A stretch of DNA of 64,000 nt. Origin: Corynebacterium poyangense. Lineage in GTDB: Bacteria > Actinomycetota > Actinomycetes > Mycobacteriales > Mycobacteriaceae. Positions 28,634 through 37,781 of this stretch are shown here, one piece after another. The translations under genes and the position numbers were made by a program. Position 1 is the first letter of the stretch. Each line of letters begins with the position of its first letter. The DNA lies in NCBI RefSeq assembly GCF_014522205.1, contig NZ_CP046884.1, positions 868,001 to 932,000 of the forward strand, in the 5' to 3' direction. The notes under the pieces were generated by a model. That model saw only the letters and a list, made by a program, of their open reading frames with translations, had not been told where the DNA came from and ran no database searches.

Positions 28634-29113
28634 CTAGTGGGTAGCCACACTGGCGTTGATGGCTTCACCATTAACTAGCAATTGCTGAAAAGCGCGTCCG
28701 TGGGAGTTTTGCTGGGGGTTAACCATTTCCACTGTGACATTCTTAGTGGTCTGGACCGCAGCTCCTGGCCGATCAGCAGTTTCCCGAGTGGCGGTTCCTG
28801 TAGCACCAGTATCCGTCCAGGACGTCCATTCGATGTCGACCAAGCGATCTGCGCCATCAGCACAGGTGAGGTATAACTCCTTAGGTTGGATCACGGTTTC
28901 ACCGCCGCAGGTGGTGAAGACAGTGGTGCTGTTAGCTGAGTTCGTAGTTTCAGTAGTGCTGGTAGACCGTGAGGTAGTAGGTGCCGAAACGTGAGTTACC
29001 GTATCGATTTTCTGATCGGAGGGCTGTTGCTTTGGCGGGGAACAGGCGCTTAAGCTGAGCAATACAATGCTTGCGCCGACCACGATGGTCTTAGTGCTAA
29101 AACTGTGGGACAT
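28634..29113 (-). CDS. Lipoprotein, Ser/Thr-rich
   Basis: A 159-residue lipoprotein. The signal peptide ends in the lipobox LSAC with the acylated cysteine near residue 24. A low-complexity S/T-rich linker follows (TTSRSTSTTETTNS), then a ~95-residue extracellular domain with two cysteines (TTCGGE and LTCADG) that could pair. I do not recognise the domain. It lies 38 bases upstream of greA's end on the same strand, and AAGGA precedes the start. The function is unknown. Confidence 0.85.
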   Translation of the reverse strand: MSHSFSTKTIVVGASIVLLSLSACSPPKQQPSDQKIDTVTHVSAPTTSRSTSTTETTNSANSTTVFTTCGGETVIQPKELYLTCADGADRLVDIEWTSWTDTGATGTATRETADRPGAAVQTTKNVTVEMVNPQQNSHGRAFQQLLVNGEAINASVATH

Positions 29114-29151
29114 GGTGTTTGTTCCTTAGGGGTGGGAGGGGTAGAAAACTT

Positions 29152-29673
29152 TTAACGACTTCGAAGCGTAGCAGCCTTTTCGGAGTTATAAGGCTCGGCG
29201 GAAACAATAGTTACTGAAATGGTGTTGCCATTGGGGGCGGTGTATTCGCGTGTTTCTCCTTCATGAGCACCAAGGACAGCTGCACCCAGGGGAGAGTGCT
29301 CAGAGTAGGTTTCCAAATCCGGGTTATCAATGGCTGCAGCGCGGGTGCCAATGAGGAAAGTCTCTTTAGCACCTTTATCGCCGTTGTAATAGACGTGAAC
29401 CACGGACCCAACGTGGGCGATACCTTCAGTGATGTTTTCACGTTCGGTCGTGGAGTTAGCGAGAATCTCAGAGATTTGCTTGATCCGGGCTTCTTCTTGA
29501 TCCTGAAGCTCACGAGCTGCATCGTAGCCCGCATTTTCCTTCAGGTCGCCTTCTTCGCGACGCTCATTAATCTCAGCGGCAATCACCGGCCGGTTTTCAA
29601 TTAAGGCATTCAGCTCAGCTTCCAGCTTGGCCTTAGTTTCCGGGGTAATGTACTGCTTCTGCTCATCTGCCAT
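29152..29673 (-). CDS. greA: Transcription elongation factor GreA
   Basis: Stimulates cleavage of backtracked RNA in stalled RNA polymerase. From ATG 29673 it has 173 residues. The N-terminal coiled coil carries EGDLKENAGYDAARE, the acidic tip that reaches the polymerase active site. The C-terminal FKBP-like domain contains SPLGAAVLGAHEGE. A longer frame to 29733 exists, but MADEQKQYITPE is the expected start. Position near mca and a DUF4307 gene matches other Actinobacteria. Confidence 0.96.
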   Translation of the reverse strand: MADEQKQYITPETKAKLEAELNALIENRPVIAAEINERREEGDLKENAGYDAARELQDQEEARIKQISEILANSTTERENITEGIAHVGSVVHVYYNGDKGAKETFLIGTRAAAIDNPDLETYSEHSPLGAAVLGAHEGETREYTAPNGNTISVTIVSAEPYNSEKAATLRSR

Positions 29674-29846
29674 AGGTATGTAGACCTTCCGTGTTGCCAA
29701 TGCTGGTCCCAGGAACCAGCAAGAACCTGGCACAAGATGACCCCGGGCAGTCCGGGGTTCTAGAGTGCAAGGTGAGGTGCAATTTTGTCAAAGATTCTAG
29801 CATGAAGCTTTGATTCCTTATCACGCACCTGTTCTCTACATTGTTC

Positions 29847-30290
29847 CTATTGCTGTAGGTGGGCAGGAAGAGACGTCGAGCATCCATAGACAGTACCGGA
29901 AACGGGGATGTCGTTACTGGGGATCTGAGTATGAATGCGTTGAGTTTTTTCTCCTCCGGAAGGAATAATCACCTCTCGTCGCCCCACCTCTGCGCGGTCA
30001 TAGTTAAGAGCCGTCACAATGCAGTAGCTGGGGACATCCACATTCACCCGGGTTACGTCGATGTCCATGCTCAACAGGGAATCATTAACTCGTGAAAATC
30101 CCGCCATGCTTGCGGAGACATCGGCAGTCGTGTTTTTTTGCCGACTAAACCACAACACAGTCACCACGGAAAGGATCAATATGACGACGACCCCGATGAC
30201 TAACCATTTTCCAGCAATGGTGCGGGATTGCGGCTGTGGATTCGGGGTCCCGTAGCGTTCGGGAGGAAGATTCCTGGTATCTCGAGGCAT
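29847..30290 (-). CDS. DUF4307 membrane protein
   Basis: A 147-residue bitopic protein. A ~27-residue hydrophilic proline-rich N-terminus precedes one transmembrane helix (about 29-49) and a ~95-residue outer domain with two cysteines (SYCIV and YGCST). The motifs DVPSYCIVTALNYDRAEVG and SGTVYGCSTSLP fit DUF4307. It is divergent from mca and upstream of greA, the usual actinobacterial context. The function is unknown. Confidence 0.88.
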   Translation of the reverse strand: MPRDTRNLPPERYGTPNPQPQSRTIAGKWLVIGVVVILILSVVTVLWFSRQKNTTADVSASMAGFSRVNDSLLSMDIDVTRVNVDVPSYCIVTALNYDRAEVGRREVIIPSGGEKTQRIHTQIPSNDIPVSGTVYGCSTSLPAHLQQ

Positions 30291-30460
30291 TGATCGTTGT
30301 CCTTCAGGAGGAGGGGTGCGTGAATATAAATGCGGCGTCCAAGGAGATATTTTAGCCTAGGCTTGACCAGCCCGATTAGACTGGATACTTATCGTGCCCG
30401 CTAGGGTAGGTGAACTGTCCACAATATGAGCACTGAACAATGTGGGGAATGAAAGATCTC

Positions 30461-31324
30461 GTGAGTAAGTATCGGATTTTAGCTGTCCATGCTCATCCAG
30501 ATGATGAATCATCTAAAGGAGCTGCTACTTTAGCTCGTTATGCTGCCGAAGGGCATCGTTGCATGGTGGTAACCTGCACCGGCGGCGAACGAGGCGATAT
30601 TTTAAACCCGGCGATGGATAAACCTGGAATTAAAGAAAATATGACCAAGGTTCGTCGCGAAGAAATGGCAGCTGCGGTGAATGCACTCGGGGTGGAACAT
30701 CGTTGGTTAGGCTACGTGGATTCCGGCCTTCCCGAAGGAAATCCGCTGCCACCTTTACCTCAAGGCTGCTTCGCTTTAGAAGATAACGAGACAGTGTTAC
30801 GAGACTTAGTGGGGATTTACCGGGAATTCCAACCTCACGTAATTATCACTTATGACGAAAATGGTGGATACCCCCATCCGGATCACCTCAAAGTCCACGA
30901 GGTTTCTATGCTGGCGTGGGAGGCTTCCGGGGATCCAGAGTATGCACCTGAACTTGGTGATCCGTGGACACCCTTGAAGCTGTACTACACCCATGGTTTT
31001 ATTCGTCAGCGGATGCAGTTATTTCATGACTTATTGATTAAAGAGGGGAAAGCCAGCCCTTATGGGCCGATGCTAGAAAGATGGAAAGCTAATCGCGCTG
31101 ACATCATGGCTCGAGTGACCACCCAAGTGCGCTGTGAGGACTATTTTGAGGCACGTGATGATGCTCTGCGAGCTCACGCCACTCAAATTGACCCTGCTGG
31201 GGCCTTCTTCGGAACCCCCGTTGAGGTGCAGCGTAAGCTATGGCCGACGGAAGAATTTGAATTAGCTCGTACCCGGGTGTCTACCGAATTGCCCGAGGAT
31301 GACTTATTTGCCGGGATTGACTAA
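30461..31324 (+). CDS. mca: Mycothiol S-conjugate amidase
   Basis: Cleaves mycothiol conjugates to release mercapturic acids for export, detoxifying alkylating agents and antibiotics. Zinc ligands are in AHPDDESSKG (H12, D15) and HPDH (H142). From GTG 30461 it has 287 residues; MSKYRILAVHAHPDD matches the known Mca start best. ATGs at 30440 and 30449 are in frame but lack a clear advantage. EENGGYPHPDH-type context and the length point to Mca rather than MshB. It starts an operon with the small membrane protein and isoprenyl synthase. Confidence 0.94.
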   Translation: MSKYRILAVHAHPDDESSKGAATLARYAAEGHRCMVVTCTGGERGDILNPAMDKPGIKENMTKVRREEMAAAVNALGVEHRWLGYVDSGLPEGNPLPPLPQGCFALEDNETVLRDLVGIYREFQPHVIITYDENGGYPHPDHLKVHEVSMLAWEASGDPEYAPELGDPWTPLKLYYTHGFIRQRMQLFHDLLIKEGKASPYGPMLERWKANRADIMARVTTQVRCEDYFEARDDALRAHATQIDPAGAFFGTPVEVQRKLWPTEEFELARTRVSTELPEDDLFAGID

Positions 31325-31339
31325 GGAGGAGCTCAAAGA

Positions 31340-31618
31340 ATGCTTGATACGGCTATGGTTTTAGCGCAGCAAACGGAAAACGTTGGCCCGTTAGGGCCAG
31401 AGTTCGGCAAAGCATCACCCATCGGACTGTTGATCCTCGTGCTTCTGGCCGTCGCCGTCCTCTATATAGGATGGGCTTTCCACCGTCGCTTTTCGAGAAT
31501 GAACCGCCGCCGTCTTTTTGCCGAGCAACACGGCATCGATCTTTTTGATGAAGATGCTTTAGATAAAGCCATGGAAGAAGCCGGGGTATTGGATCAACGG
31601 CGCAAACCGTGGTTCTAG
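31340..31618 (+). CDS. Small membrane protein after mca
   Basis: A 92-residue protein with one transmembrane helix (about 27-49), a basic stretch RRFSRMNRRR, and an acidic C-terminal tail (HGIDLFDEDALDKAMEEAG). AGGAGG upstream supports ATG 31340. It lies 15 bases after mca. The same arrangement occurs in mycobacteria (Rv1082-Rv1083). The function is unknown. Confidence 0.87.
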   Translation: MLDTAMVLAQQTENVGPLGPEFGKASPIGLLILVLLAVAVLYIGWAFHRRFSRMNRRRLFAEQHGIDLFDEDALDKAMEEAGVLDQRRKPWF

Positions 31619-31643
31619 ACCTAGGAAGCTAAACTGAACCACT

Positions 31644-32414
31644 GTGAGGTTACTTTCCCGTTTGCTCTACCCGCTTTATGAAGCGCGTCTACGCCGAGAG
31701 CTGCGTGGTGCCCGGCAACCCCGTCACGTTGCGGTCATGTGCGATGGCAACCGGCGTTGGGCAAGAGAAGCTGGCTTTGATGATGTCAGCCATGGTCACC
31801 GGGTCGGTGCCCGGAAGATAGCTGAACTGGTGGAGTGGTGCCATGAAACTGATGTTGAGTTAGTCACTCTCTATTTGCTATCGACGGAGAATCTTCGCCG
31901 CGAATCCGCTGAGCTTAGCCTGCTTTTCGACATCATCGTAGATGTGGTATCGGAATTAGTAAGCGGTGAGAATAACTGTCGGGTCCGACTAGTAGGCGAT
32001 TTATCCTTATTGCCCGAGAAGATTAGCACCCGACTCCAATCTGAAATTTCTAACACAGAGAACAACACGGGTGTTGCGGTAAATGTAGCTGTTGGCTATG
32101 GGGGGCGGAAAGAAATCGTTGACGCGGTCCATGCCGTCATTGACGAAGAAGTAGCATCGGGGACCGATATTCATGATTTAGCCGAAAAAATCACCGTGGA
32201 TTCTATTTCTGCCCACCTATATACCCGCGGTCAACCTGATCCGGATTTAGTTATTCGCACCTCGGGAGAACAACGTCTGTCCGGGTTTTTAATATGGCAG
32301 GCAGCCTATTCAGAAATTTGGTTTACCGATACCTATTGGCCGGCTTTTCGTCGGATAGATTTTCTTCGTGCGTTACGGGAATATAGTGGTCGTTCTCGCA
32401 GATTCGGAAAGTAG
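31644..32414 (+). CDS. (Z)-isoprenyl diphosphate synthase, UppS family
   Basis: Condenses isopentenyl diphosphate onto an allylic diphosphate. It has 256 residues from GTG 31644. The UppS signature CDGNRRWAREAG starts at 33, with catalytic D34. STENLRRES, YGGRKEIVDAV, PDLVIRTSGEQRLSGFL and WPAF are all present. By position and size it corresponds to Rv1086, a short-chain Z-farnesyl diphosphate synthase, rather than to the decaprenyl synthase. The chain length cannot be read from the sequence alone. The product feeds decaprenyl phosphate for cell-wall synthesis. Confidence 0.92.
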   Translation: MRLLSRLLYPLYEARLRRELRGARQPRHVAVMCDGNRRWAREAGFDDVSHGHRVGARKIAELVEWCHETDVELVTLYLLSTENLRRESAELSLLFDIIVDVVSELVSGENNCRVRLVGDLSLLPEKISTRLQSEISNTENNTGVAVNVAVGYGGRKEIVDAVHAVIDEEVASGTDIHDLAEKITVDSISAHLYTRGQPDPDLVIRTSGEQRLSGFLIWQAAYSEIWFTDTYWPAFRRIDFLRALREYSGRSRRFGK

Positions 32415-32419
32415 CCCCC

Positions 32420-32953
32420 ATGTCATTAGTCCTTCATCATTCGTGGTACGGGTCTACACGAGATTATGCTGCTGAATTTGCCCGCCGGATTGATGCTGAG
32501 GTGTTGCCTCTGTCCCACCTGCATCCCCAGCAACTCACTCAGAGATCTGATGGCAGTCCCATCGTGATTTTTAGTGCCATTCATGGGCCGACAATGCCCG
32601 CGATAGATTTTGTCCGACGCCATCCTGAGCTGGTCACCCTCCGTCCAGTAGCAATCGCCTGTGTGGGAATGACCTTGTTAACTGAAGCTCGTCAGAAGGA
32701 TAAAATGGCTCGGAGTTTAGGCGAACTTGCGCAGAATGTAGCTCGGTTTTATCTTCCGGGTCGATTGTTATATTCAGAGTTATCCGCTAAGCACCGAATA
32801 ATGATGACGGGTATAATTAGTGCGTTAAAGGCTAAACCATACCGTACTGACAATGAAAAAGCTATGATTGCCGGTTTCGGAAAGGATGTAGACCATACGG
32901 ATTACGCAGAATTAGCCCCAATTGTAGAGTGGTATGACAGTAACTTCGGCTAG
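32420..32953 (+). CDS. Flavodoxin-domain protein (HemG-like)
   Basis: A 177-residue protein that begins with a flavodoxin-like FMN loop ([17 protein letters not shown]) and contains SAIHGPTMP and [10 protein letters not shown]. The layout is close to the HemG-type or flavodoxin_5 family, whose E. coli member oxidises protoporphyrinogen. Actinobacteria usually use coproporphyrinogen oxidase instead, so a heme role is doubtful. It follows the isoprenyl synthase by five bases. Its TAG stop shares the palindrome CTAG (32950-32953) with the coaA stop on the other strand. Confidence 0.75.
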   Translation: MSLVLHHSWYGSTRDYAAEFARRIDAEVLPLSHLHPQQLTQRSDGSPIVIFSAIHGPTMPAIDFVRRHPELVTLRPVAIACVGMTLLTEARQKDKMARSLGELAQNVARFYLPGRLLYSELSAKHRIMMTGIISALKAKPYRTDNEKAMIAGFGKDVDHTDYAELAPIVEWYDSNFG

Positions 32954-33876
32954 ATTTTCCGCATCCTAACTTTTTGTACTAGATGATCGGAACCCTTTCT
33001 TAATACCAGTGATGCCCGAACTCGCGTAGGCAATATATTTTCCACCAGGTTCGGTAAGTTTATGGATTGCCAAATTTCTCTGGCTTCCATCGTAGCTATG
33101 GTGTCTTCCAGGTCTGCGTAGTGAGCGAAATGAGCGTCTGGTTCCCGGAACGCAGTATTCCGGAGTTTTAAGAAACGATCAATATACCATCGTTCGATAT
33201 CCGCGGTTTTAGCGTCAACATACACCGAAAAATCGAATAAATCGGAAACCATGAGGGTTGGCCCAGTCTGTAAAACATTGAGGCCCTCCAAAATTAAAAT
33301 ATCAGGCTGGCGAATGGTTTGTACCGTATCGGGCAAACGATCATATCGGGTGTGGGAATAGACCGGAGCTTGGGCTTCTGGTTTTCCAGATTTCACTTCA
33401 GTGATAAATCGTAAGAGGGCTCGCTGGTCATAAGATTCCGGGAATCCTTTACGTTTCATAATCCCGCGCCGATTCAATTCAGCGGTGGGGTAGAGAAACC
33501 CGTCGGTGGTTACTAAATCAACCCGAGGGTGGGACTCCCAACGTTGAAGTAGCACTTGCAATAAGCGAGCGGTGGTTGATTTCCCAACAGCTACTGAGCC
33601 GGCGATGCCGATGATAAAAGGGACCCGTCCAGTAGGGGAACCAAGGAAGGTCTCAGTTGTTTCATTCAACTGCTGGTGGGCTGCTACCCGGAGGTGAATC
33701 AGACGACTGAGCGGCAGATAGACGTCGGATACCTCTTCCAAATTGATGTTTTCTCCGATCCCGCGGAGTTCGTAGACCTCTTCCTCAGTGAGAACCTGGG
33801 GCATAGACTGGCGTAGCCGACGCCACGATGCCCGATCAAAGTCAAGGTAAGGGGTAGATTCTGAGGATCGCGCCAT
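32950..33876 (-). CDS. coaA: Pantothenate kinase, type I
   Basis: First step of coenzyme A synthesis: phosphorylates pantothenate. From ATG 33876 (AGGAGA upstream) it has 308 residues. Walker A is GSVAVGKST at 93-101. [22 protein letters not shown] and [10 protein letters not shown] are typical of bacterial type I PanK, which is inhibited by CoA. A longer frame runs to 34059 but crosses the divergent glyA start. Tail-to-tail overlap of four bases with the flavodoxin gene means the two stops share CTAG. Confidence 0.96.
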   Translation of the reverse strand: MARSSESTPYLDFDRASWRRLRQSMPQVLTEEEVYELRGIGENINLEEVSDVYLPLSRLIHLRVAAHQQLNETTETFLGSPTGRVPFIIGIAGSVAVGKSTTARLLQVLLQRWESHPRVDLVTTDGFLYPTAELNRRGIMKRKGFPESYDQRALLRFITEVKSGKPEAQAPVYSHTRYDRLPDTVQTIRQPDILILEGLNVLQTGPTLMVSDLFDFSVYVDAKTADIERWYIDRFLKLRNTAFREPDAHFAHYADLEDTIATMEAREIWQSINLPNLVENILPTRVRASLVLRKGSDHLVQKVRMRKI

Positions 33877-33965
33877 TCTCCTATTGTGGCAGCTGTCTTG
33901 AAGGAGAGGACAACCGGGTATGATCACACATACCCAAAATGCACTCTCAGGAAGAAAGAAATAGA

Positions 33966-35276
33966 ATGCCGGAGCAGTCCACCAGCACGGATGTAAGAAA
34001 TCAACCCTTAGTCCAGTTAGACCCCGAGGTGGCGCAGGCCATCGATGGGGAATTGGCACGTCAACGAGATACCTTGGAAATGATCGCCTCGGAGAATTTC
34101 GTGCCGCGTGCTGTCCTCCAAGCCCAGGGTTCTGTGCTGACCAATAAATATGCCGAAGGGTACCCAGGCCGCCGCTATTACGGGGGCTGCGAAAACGTCG
34201 ATATCATCGAAGACTTGGCTCGGGATCGGGCAAAAGAGCTTTTTGGTGCGGAATTCGCGAATGTTCAACCCCATTCCGGAGCCCAAGCCAACGCCGCCGT
34301 CCTCCACGCTCTCGCAAACGCCGGTGACAAGATCATGGGCCTGTCCTTAGACCATGGTGGACACCTCACCCACGGAATGAAGCTCAATTTCTCCGGGAAG
34401 CTCTACCAGGTAGTGGCATACGGGGTAGATGAAACCACGATGCGCCTGGATATGGACCAGGTTCGGGAACAAGCACTCAAAGAACGCCCGACCGTCCTTA
34501 TTGCTGGGTGGTCAGCCTACCCGCGGCATCTGGATTTTGAAGCGTTTCGCTCCATTGCCGATGAGGTCGGTGCCAAATTATGGGTTGACATGGCGCACTT
34601 CGCTGGCTTAGTAGCCGCAGATTTGCACCCAAGCCCTATCCCCCATGCTGATGTAGTGTCCACGACGGTTCACAAGACCTTAGGTGGGCCGAGGTCCGGG
34701 ATGATCCTGGCGCGGCAAGAATACGCCAAGAAACTTAATTCAGCGGTATTCCCTGGGCAGCAAGGCGGGCCGTTGATGCACGCAATTGCGGCTAAAGCAG
34801 TAGCCCTTAAGATTGCAGCTACCGATGATTTTAAGGATCGTCAAGCTCGGACTCTCGAAGGTGCACGAATACTGGCAGATCGCCTCACTCATACCGATGT
34901 TGCAGACACCGGAATTAGCGTTTTGACCGGGGGAACGGATGTTCACTTGGTGATGGTGGATCTACGAAATTCCGCCTTAGACGGACAGCAAGGTGAAGAC
35001 CTCCTTCACGAGGTGGGGATAACTGTTAACCGCAACACGGTGCCATTTGATCCTCGTCCACCGATGGTGGGATCTGGACTGCGGATTGGTACCCCGGCTC
35101 TTGCTACCCGTGGTTTTGATGCAGCTGCCTTTAGCGAAGTGGCTGACATCATTGCCAGTGCTCTCGTGGGCGGAGCACAAGGCTCAGCTGATGTGACAGC
35201 ACTGCGTCAGCGAGTGTCGGCATTGGCTGAACAGTATCCGCTTTATGAGGGACTCGAACAGTGGCCGCTTCACTGA
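33966..35276 (+). CDS. glyA: Serine hydroxymethyltransferase
   Basis: PLP enzyme that converts serine and tetrahydrofolate to glycine and methylene-tetrahydrofolate. From ATG 33966 it has 436 residues. [45 protein letters not shown] and the PLP lysine K237 in [14 protein letters not shown] are clear. An in-frame ATG at 33939 is possible, but AGGAAG precedes the second. It is divergent from coaA, a layout seen in other corynebacteria. Confidence 0.96.
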   Translation: MPEQSTSTDVRNQPLVQLDPEVAQAIDGELARQRDTLEMIASENFVPRAVLQAQGSVLTNKYAEGYPGRRYYGGCENVDIIEDLARDRAKELFGAEFANVQPHSGAQANAAVLHALANAGDKIMGLSLDHGGHLTHGMKLNFSGKLYQVVAYGVDETTMRLDMDQVREQALKERPTVLIAGWSAYPRHLDFEAFRSIADEVGAKLWVDMAHFAGLVAADLHPSPIPHADVVSTTVHKTLGGPRSGMILARQEYAKKLNSAVFPGQQGGPLMHAIAAKAVALKIAATDDFKDRQARTLEGARILADRLTHTDVADTGISVLTGGTDVHLVMVDLRNSALDGQQGEDLLHEVGITVNRNTVPFDPRPPMVGSGLRIGTPALATRGFDAAAFSEVADIIASALVGGAQGSADVTALRQRVSALAEQYPLYEGLEQWPLH

Positions 35277-35289
35277 TTAAAGTGGGGGC

Positions 35290-36531
35290 GTGAGCTTTCT
35301 TCAACATTCCATCATTTGGCAGGTATATCCCCTCAGCGCTGATCTTCGGCAACTGAAGGCCGCTGCGGACAATCAGCCCACTGGTTCTTCACAGCCAGAG
35401 CGCTCAGGTGAAAATTCAAGCCAGGCTTTAACTCTGGCACGCTTAGAGCACTGGCTGGATTACCTGGTCAACCTGGGGTGTGACACTCTGCTTTTAGGGC
35501 CCATCTTTGACTCCGTGTCTCATGGTTATGACACGACGGATCACTATCGTATTGACCCGCGCCTTGGCACCGATCACGACATTGATTCTTTAATATCTCA
35601 ATGCCACCGACGAGGTGTCCGGTTGATACTCGATGGTGTTTTTAACCATGTTGCTGCCTCTCACCCCATGGTCAACTACGATGGCCCCATTAAGCGTGAT
35701 GACTCGGGAAACCCGGTGGGTTGGGAGGGCCACGATGAGTTGGTGGAATTAAATCACCAAGATCCACGCACTGAAGATTTCGTTGCTGAGATCATGGAAT
35801 ATTGGCTACAACGAGGTATCGACGGTTGGCGCCTCGATGTAGCCTATGCAGTGCCGCGAGAATTTTGGGCCGCAGTAGTAGATCGGGTGCGCCAACAGTA
35901 TCCGCACGCGGTTTTTCTTGGGGAAATGATCCACGGGGACTACATCGAGCTTATTCACCAAGGGCATTTGGATTCGGCTACTCAGTATGAACTCTGGAAG
36001 GCAATATGGAGTTCAATTAAAGACCGCAATTTCTGGGAACTTGCTCACGCCCTGGAACGGCATCATGATTTTAGTCAACAAGCTATTCTCAATATTTTCG
36101 TTGGTAACCATGATGTCGATCGGATAGCCAGCATCGTCGGCGACGGCGGTGCTGCTCTAGCAGCCAGCATTCTCTTTTCTTTGCCCGGTTGCCCAAGTAT
36201 CTACTACGGGGATGAACAAGCCTTCCGAGGACTTAAGGGGGAGGGTTTTGGGGCTGATGACCCTATCCGCCCGGCGTTGCCGGATTACCCAGAGCACTTA
36301 GCCCAGGAGGGCCAATGGCTATGGCAAGTTTATCATGATCTCATTGCGCTCCGACGGCGGCATTCTTGGTTGAGCACCGCATCTGTGGAGGTGAAAGATA
36401 AAGACAATGAGTCTATTTCCTACCGCCTCTCAGCTCCGGAAGGATTTTTAGATGTCCACATTGATATTCGGGATAAATTCCGGGCGGATTGGGAATTCAA
36501 TGATGGGGAAGAACTCCATTATTCCTGGTGA
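35290..36531 (+). CDS. GH13 alpha-amylase family glycoside hydrolase
   Basis: A 413-residue cytoplasmic TIM-barrel enzyme acting on alpha-glucans or similar. The four GH13 regions are visible: DGVFNH at 115-120, GWRLDVAY with the nucleophile D183, GEM with the acid E212, and FVGNHDVDR with NHD at 273-275. There is no signal peptide and no obvious carbohydrate-binding domain; the C-terminal beta domain is short. It starts with GTG 35290, 13 bases after glyA. Neomaltodextrinase, trehalose-related or sucrose-related roles are all possible. Confidence 0.85.
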   Translation: MSFLQHSIIWQVYPLSADLRQLKAAADNQPTGSSQPERSGENSSQALTLARLEHWLDYLVNLGCDTLLLGPIFDSVSHGYDTTDHYRIDPRLGTDHDIDSLISQCHRRGVRLILDGVFNHVAASHPMVNYDGPIKRDDSGNPVGWEGHDELVELNHQDPRTEDFVAEIMEYWLQRGIDGWRLDVAYAVPREFWAAVVDRVRQQYPHAVFLGEMIHGDYIELIHQGHLDSATQYELWKAIWSSIKDRNFWELAHALERHHDFSQQAILNIFVGNHDVDRIASIVGDGGAALAASILFSLPGCPSIYYGDEQAFRGLKGEGFGADDPIRPALPDYPEHLAQEGQWLWQVYHDLIALRRRHSWLSTASVEVKDKDNESISYRLSAPEGFLDVHIDIRDKFRADWEFNDGEELHYSW

Positions 36532-36851
36532 GATTCTGGATCACGCTGTTGCGCCAGGGAGGTTCGGGCTTGACGTAACCACTCTGGTTGATCAGCAAGG
36601 AGAGCTTTGATTTCCTCAGTGGTCAGGGGTTGATCCATACCATTACGTTTCAACGCGCTCACCGTGATTCCTAATTTTCGGGCCACTTCTGGGCGCGGAT
36701 GGGGACCGTGGAGCCTTAAATCTTTCAGCCACTGCGGAGGATTAGTATGTAATTCTCGAAACTCAGCATGGGTAATAGCGGAGTTTTGAAACTCTTCCGG
36801 TGTAGCAGGCAAATAAACCCCCAGTTTCTTGGCAGCAGTCTGAGGTTTCAT
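36519..36851 (-). CDS. DUF5997 family protein
   Basis: About 110 residues from ATG 36851, beginning MKPQTAAKKLGVYLPATPEEFQ, which fits the DUF5997 family. An earlier ATG at 36911 and a GTG between them are in frame, so the start is uncertain. The middle resembles a helix-turn-helix (PRPEVARKLGITVSALKRNG), hinting at nucleic-acid binding. It overlaps the end of the GH13 gene by 13 bases and is divergent from the LysR-sensor-like gene, a pairing conserved in Actinobacteria as far as I recall. The function is unknown. Confidence 0.8.
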   Translation of the reverse strand: MKPQTAAKKLGVYLPATPEEFQNSAITHAEFRELHTNPPQWLKDLRLHGPHPRPEVARKLGITVSALKRNGMDQPLTTEEIKALLADQPEWLRQARTSLAQQRDPESHQE

Positions 36852-36905
36852 CGCTGAGCCTGAAGGTTGGCGTCGTAATTCTTCACTCACCCTAGTCACG
36901 GTAGC

Positions 36906-37622
36906 ATGCAAAACATGCTGTCCCTAGCTTTCGTCACCGGTACTCAGCCGGATAAATGGGTCCGACGCTATCGTGATCGGACCAGTCATGGTCCATTGAG
37001 TTATCACAGTGACGATGACCCCCTCGTACTGTTGACACAGCGAAAGGTCGACGCGGTGTTGTGTCGTCTCCCTGATTCTAGGATTAACCAGGACGAGTGT
37101 TTCGTCGTCGAGCTTTATGAAGAGCAACCCGGGGTAGCCGTCCCGAAGGATAGTGTTTTCGGGGAAGCAGCAGTGGCTGTCACAGATCACGATATTGCAG
37201 ATGAGATCTGCCATTATCAGCCGGTTTCTGGACAACCAGTTGATATCGGGGCAATCCGTACGGGTCTCCAGATAGTCGCTGCGAATGTGGGGGTTGTCCT
37301 TGGTCCTCGTCCAGTACTGCAACTATTGTCGGGGAAAAAGATTGTGGACCTGGAATTCTGCGCTCCGTCGTGGCCAGCGACTCGAGTGGCTTTGGTGTGG
37401 TGGAAAGACAGAGACGCCCCCGATATCCAGGATTTAGTGGGCATTATGAAAGGTAGGCGTCCTAGTAGTAGTCGCCAGGAGGGGGCAAGCGGGAGAAAAC
37501 CGAAAAAGAGTGCTCGTGAGAAAACGTTGGATAAGCAGCGTCGGCGTCAACGACGAGAGGGGTATCGGACGTCCAGCATGCAGAAAGGAAAAGGACGAAA
37601 GGGTAAGCGCGGCCGAAGATAA
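36906..37622 (+). CDS. LysR substrate-binding-domain protein without HTH
   Basis: A 238-residue protein that resembles only the effector-binding half of LysR regulators: two alpha/beta subdomains with VELYEEQPGVAVPKDS and GLQIVAANVGVVLGPRPVLQLL. It has no DNA-binding HTH at the N-terminus. The last ~55 residues are strongly basic (K/R/Q/S), perhaps a nucleic-acid-binding tail. It is divergent from DUF5997, whose start region lies within a few bases, so the two may act together. The ligand is unknown. Confidence 0.8.
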   Translation: MQNMLSLAFVTGTQPDKWVRRYRDRTSHGPLSYHSDDDPLVLLTQRKVDAVLCRLPDSRINQDECFVVELYEEQPGVAVPKDSVFGEAAVAVTDHDIADEICHYQPVSGQPVDIGAIRTGLQIVAANVGVVLGPRPVLQLLSGKKIVDLEFCAPSWPATRVALVWWKDRDAPDIQDLVGIMKGRRPSSSRQEGASGRKPKKSAREKTLDKQRRRQRREGYRTSSMQKGKGRKGKRGRR

Positions 37623-37781
37623 CTCTGAAAGAAGTTATGGACTATGCCTTTGACCTGCGGGATAAGGGATGATCACTGCATGTTAACAGTTTGCTAACGG
37701 CCGGCCTCAAAATTGGCATAAAGCGGAATTAATAAGAATAATAACAAGCAGGATTTACTCCAGACACAAGAAAGGTTAACA

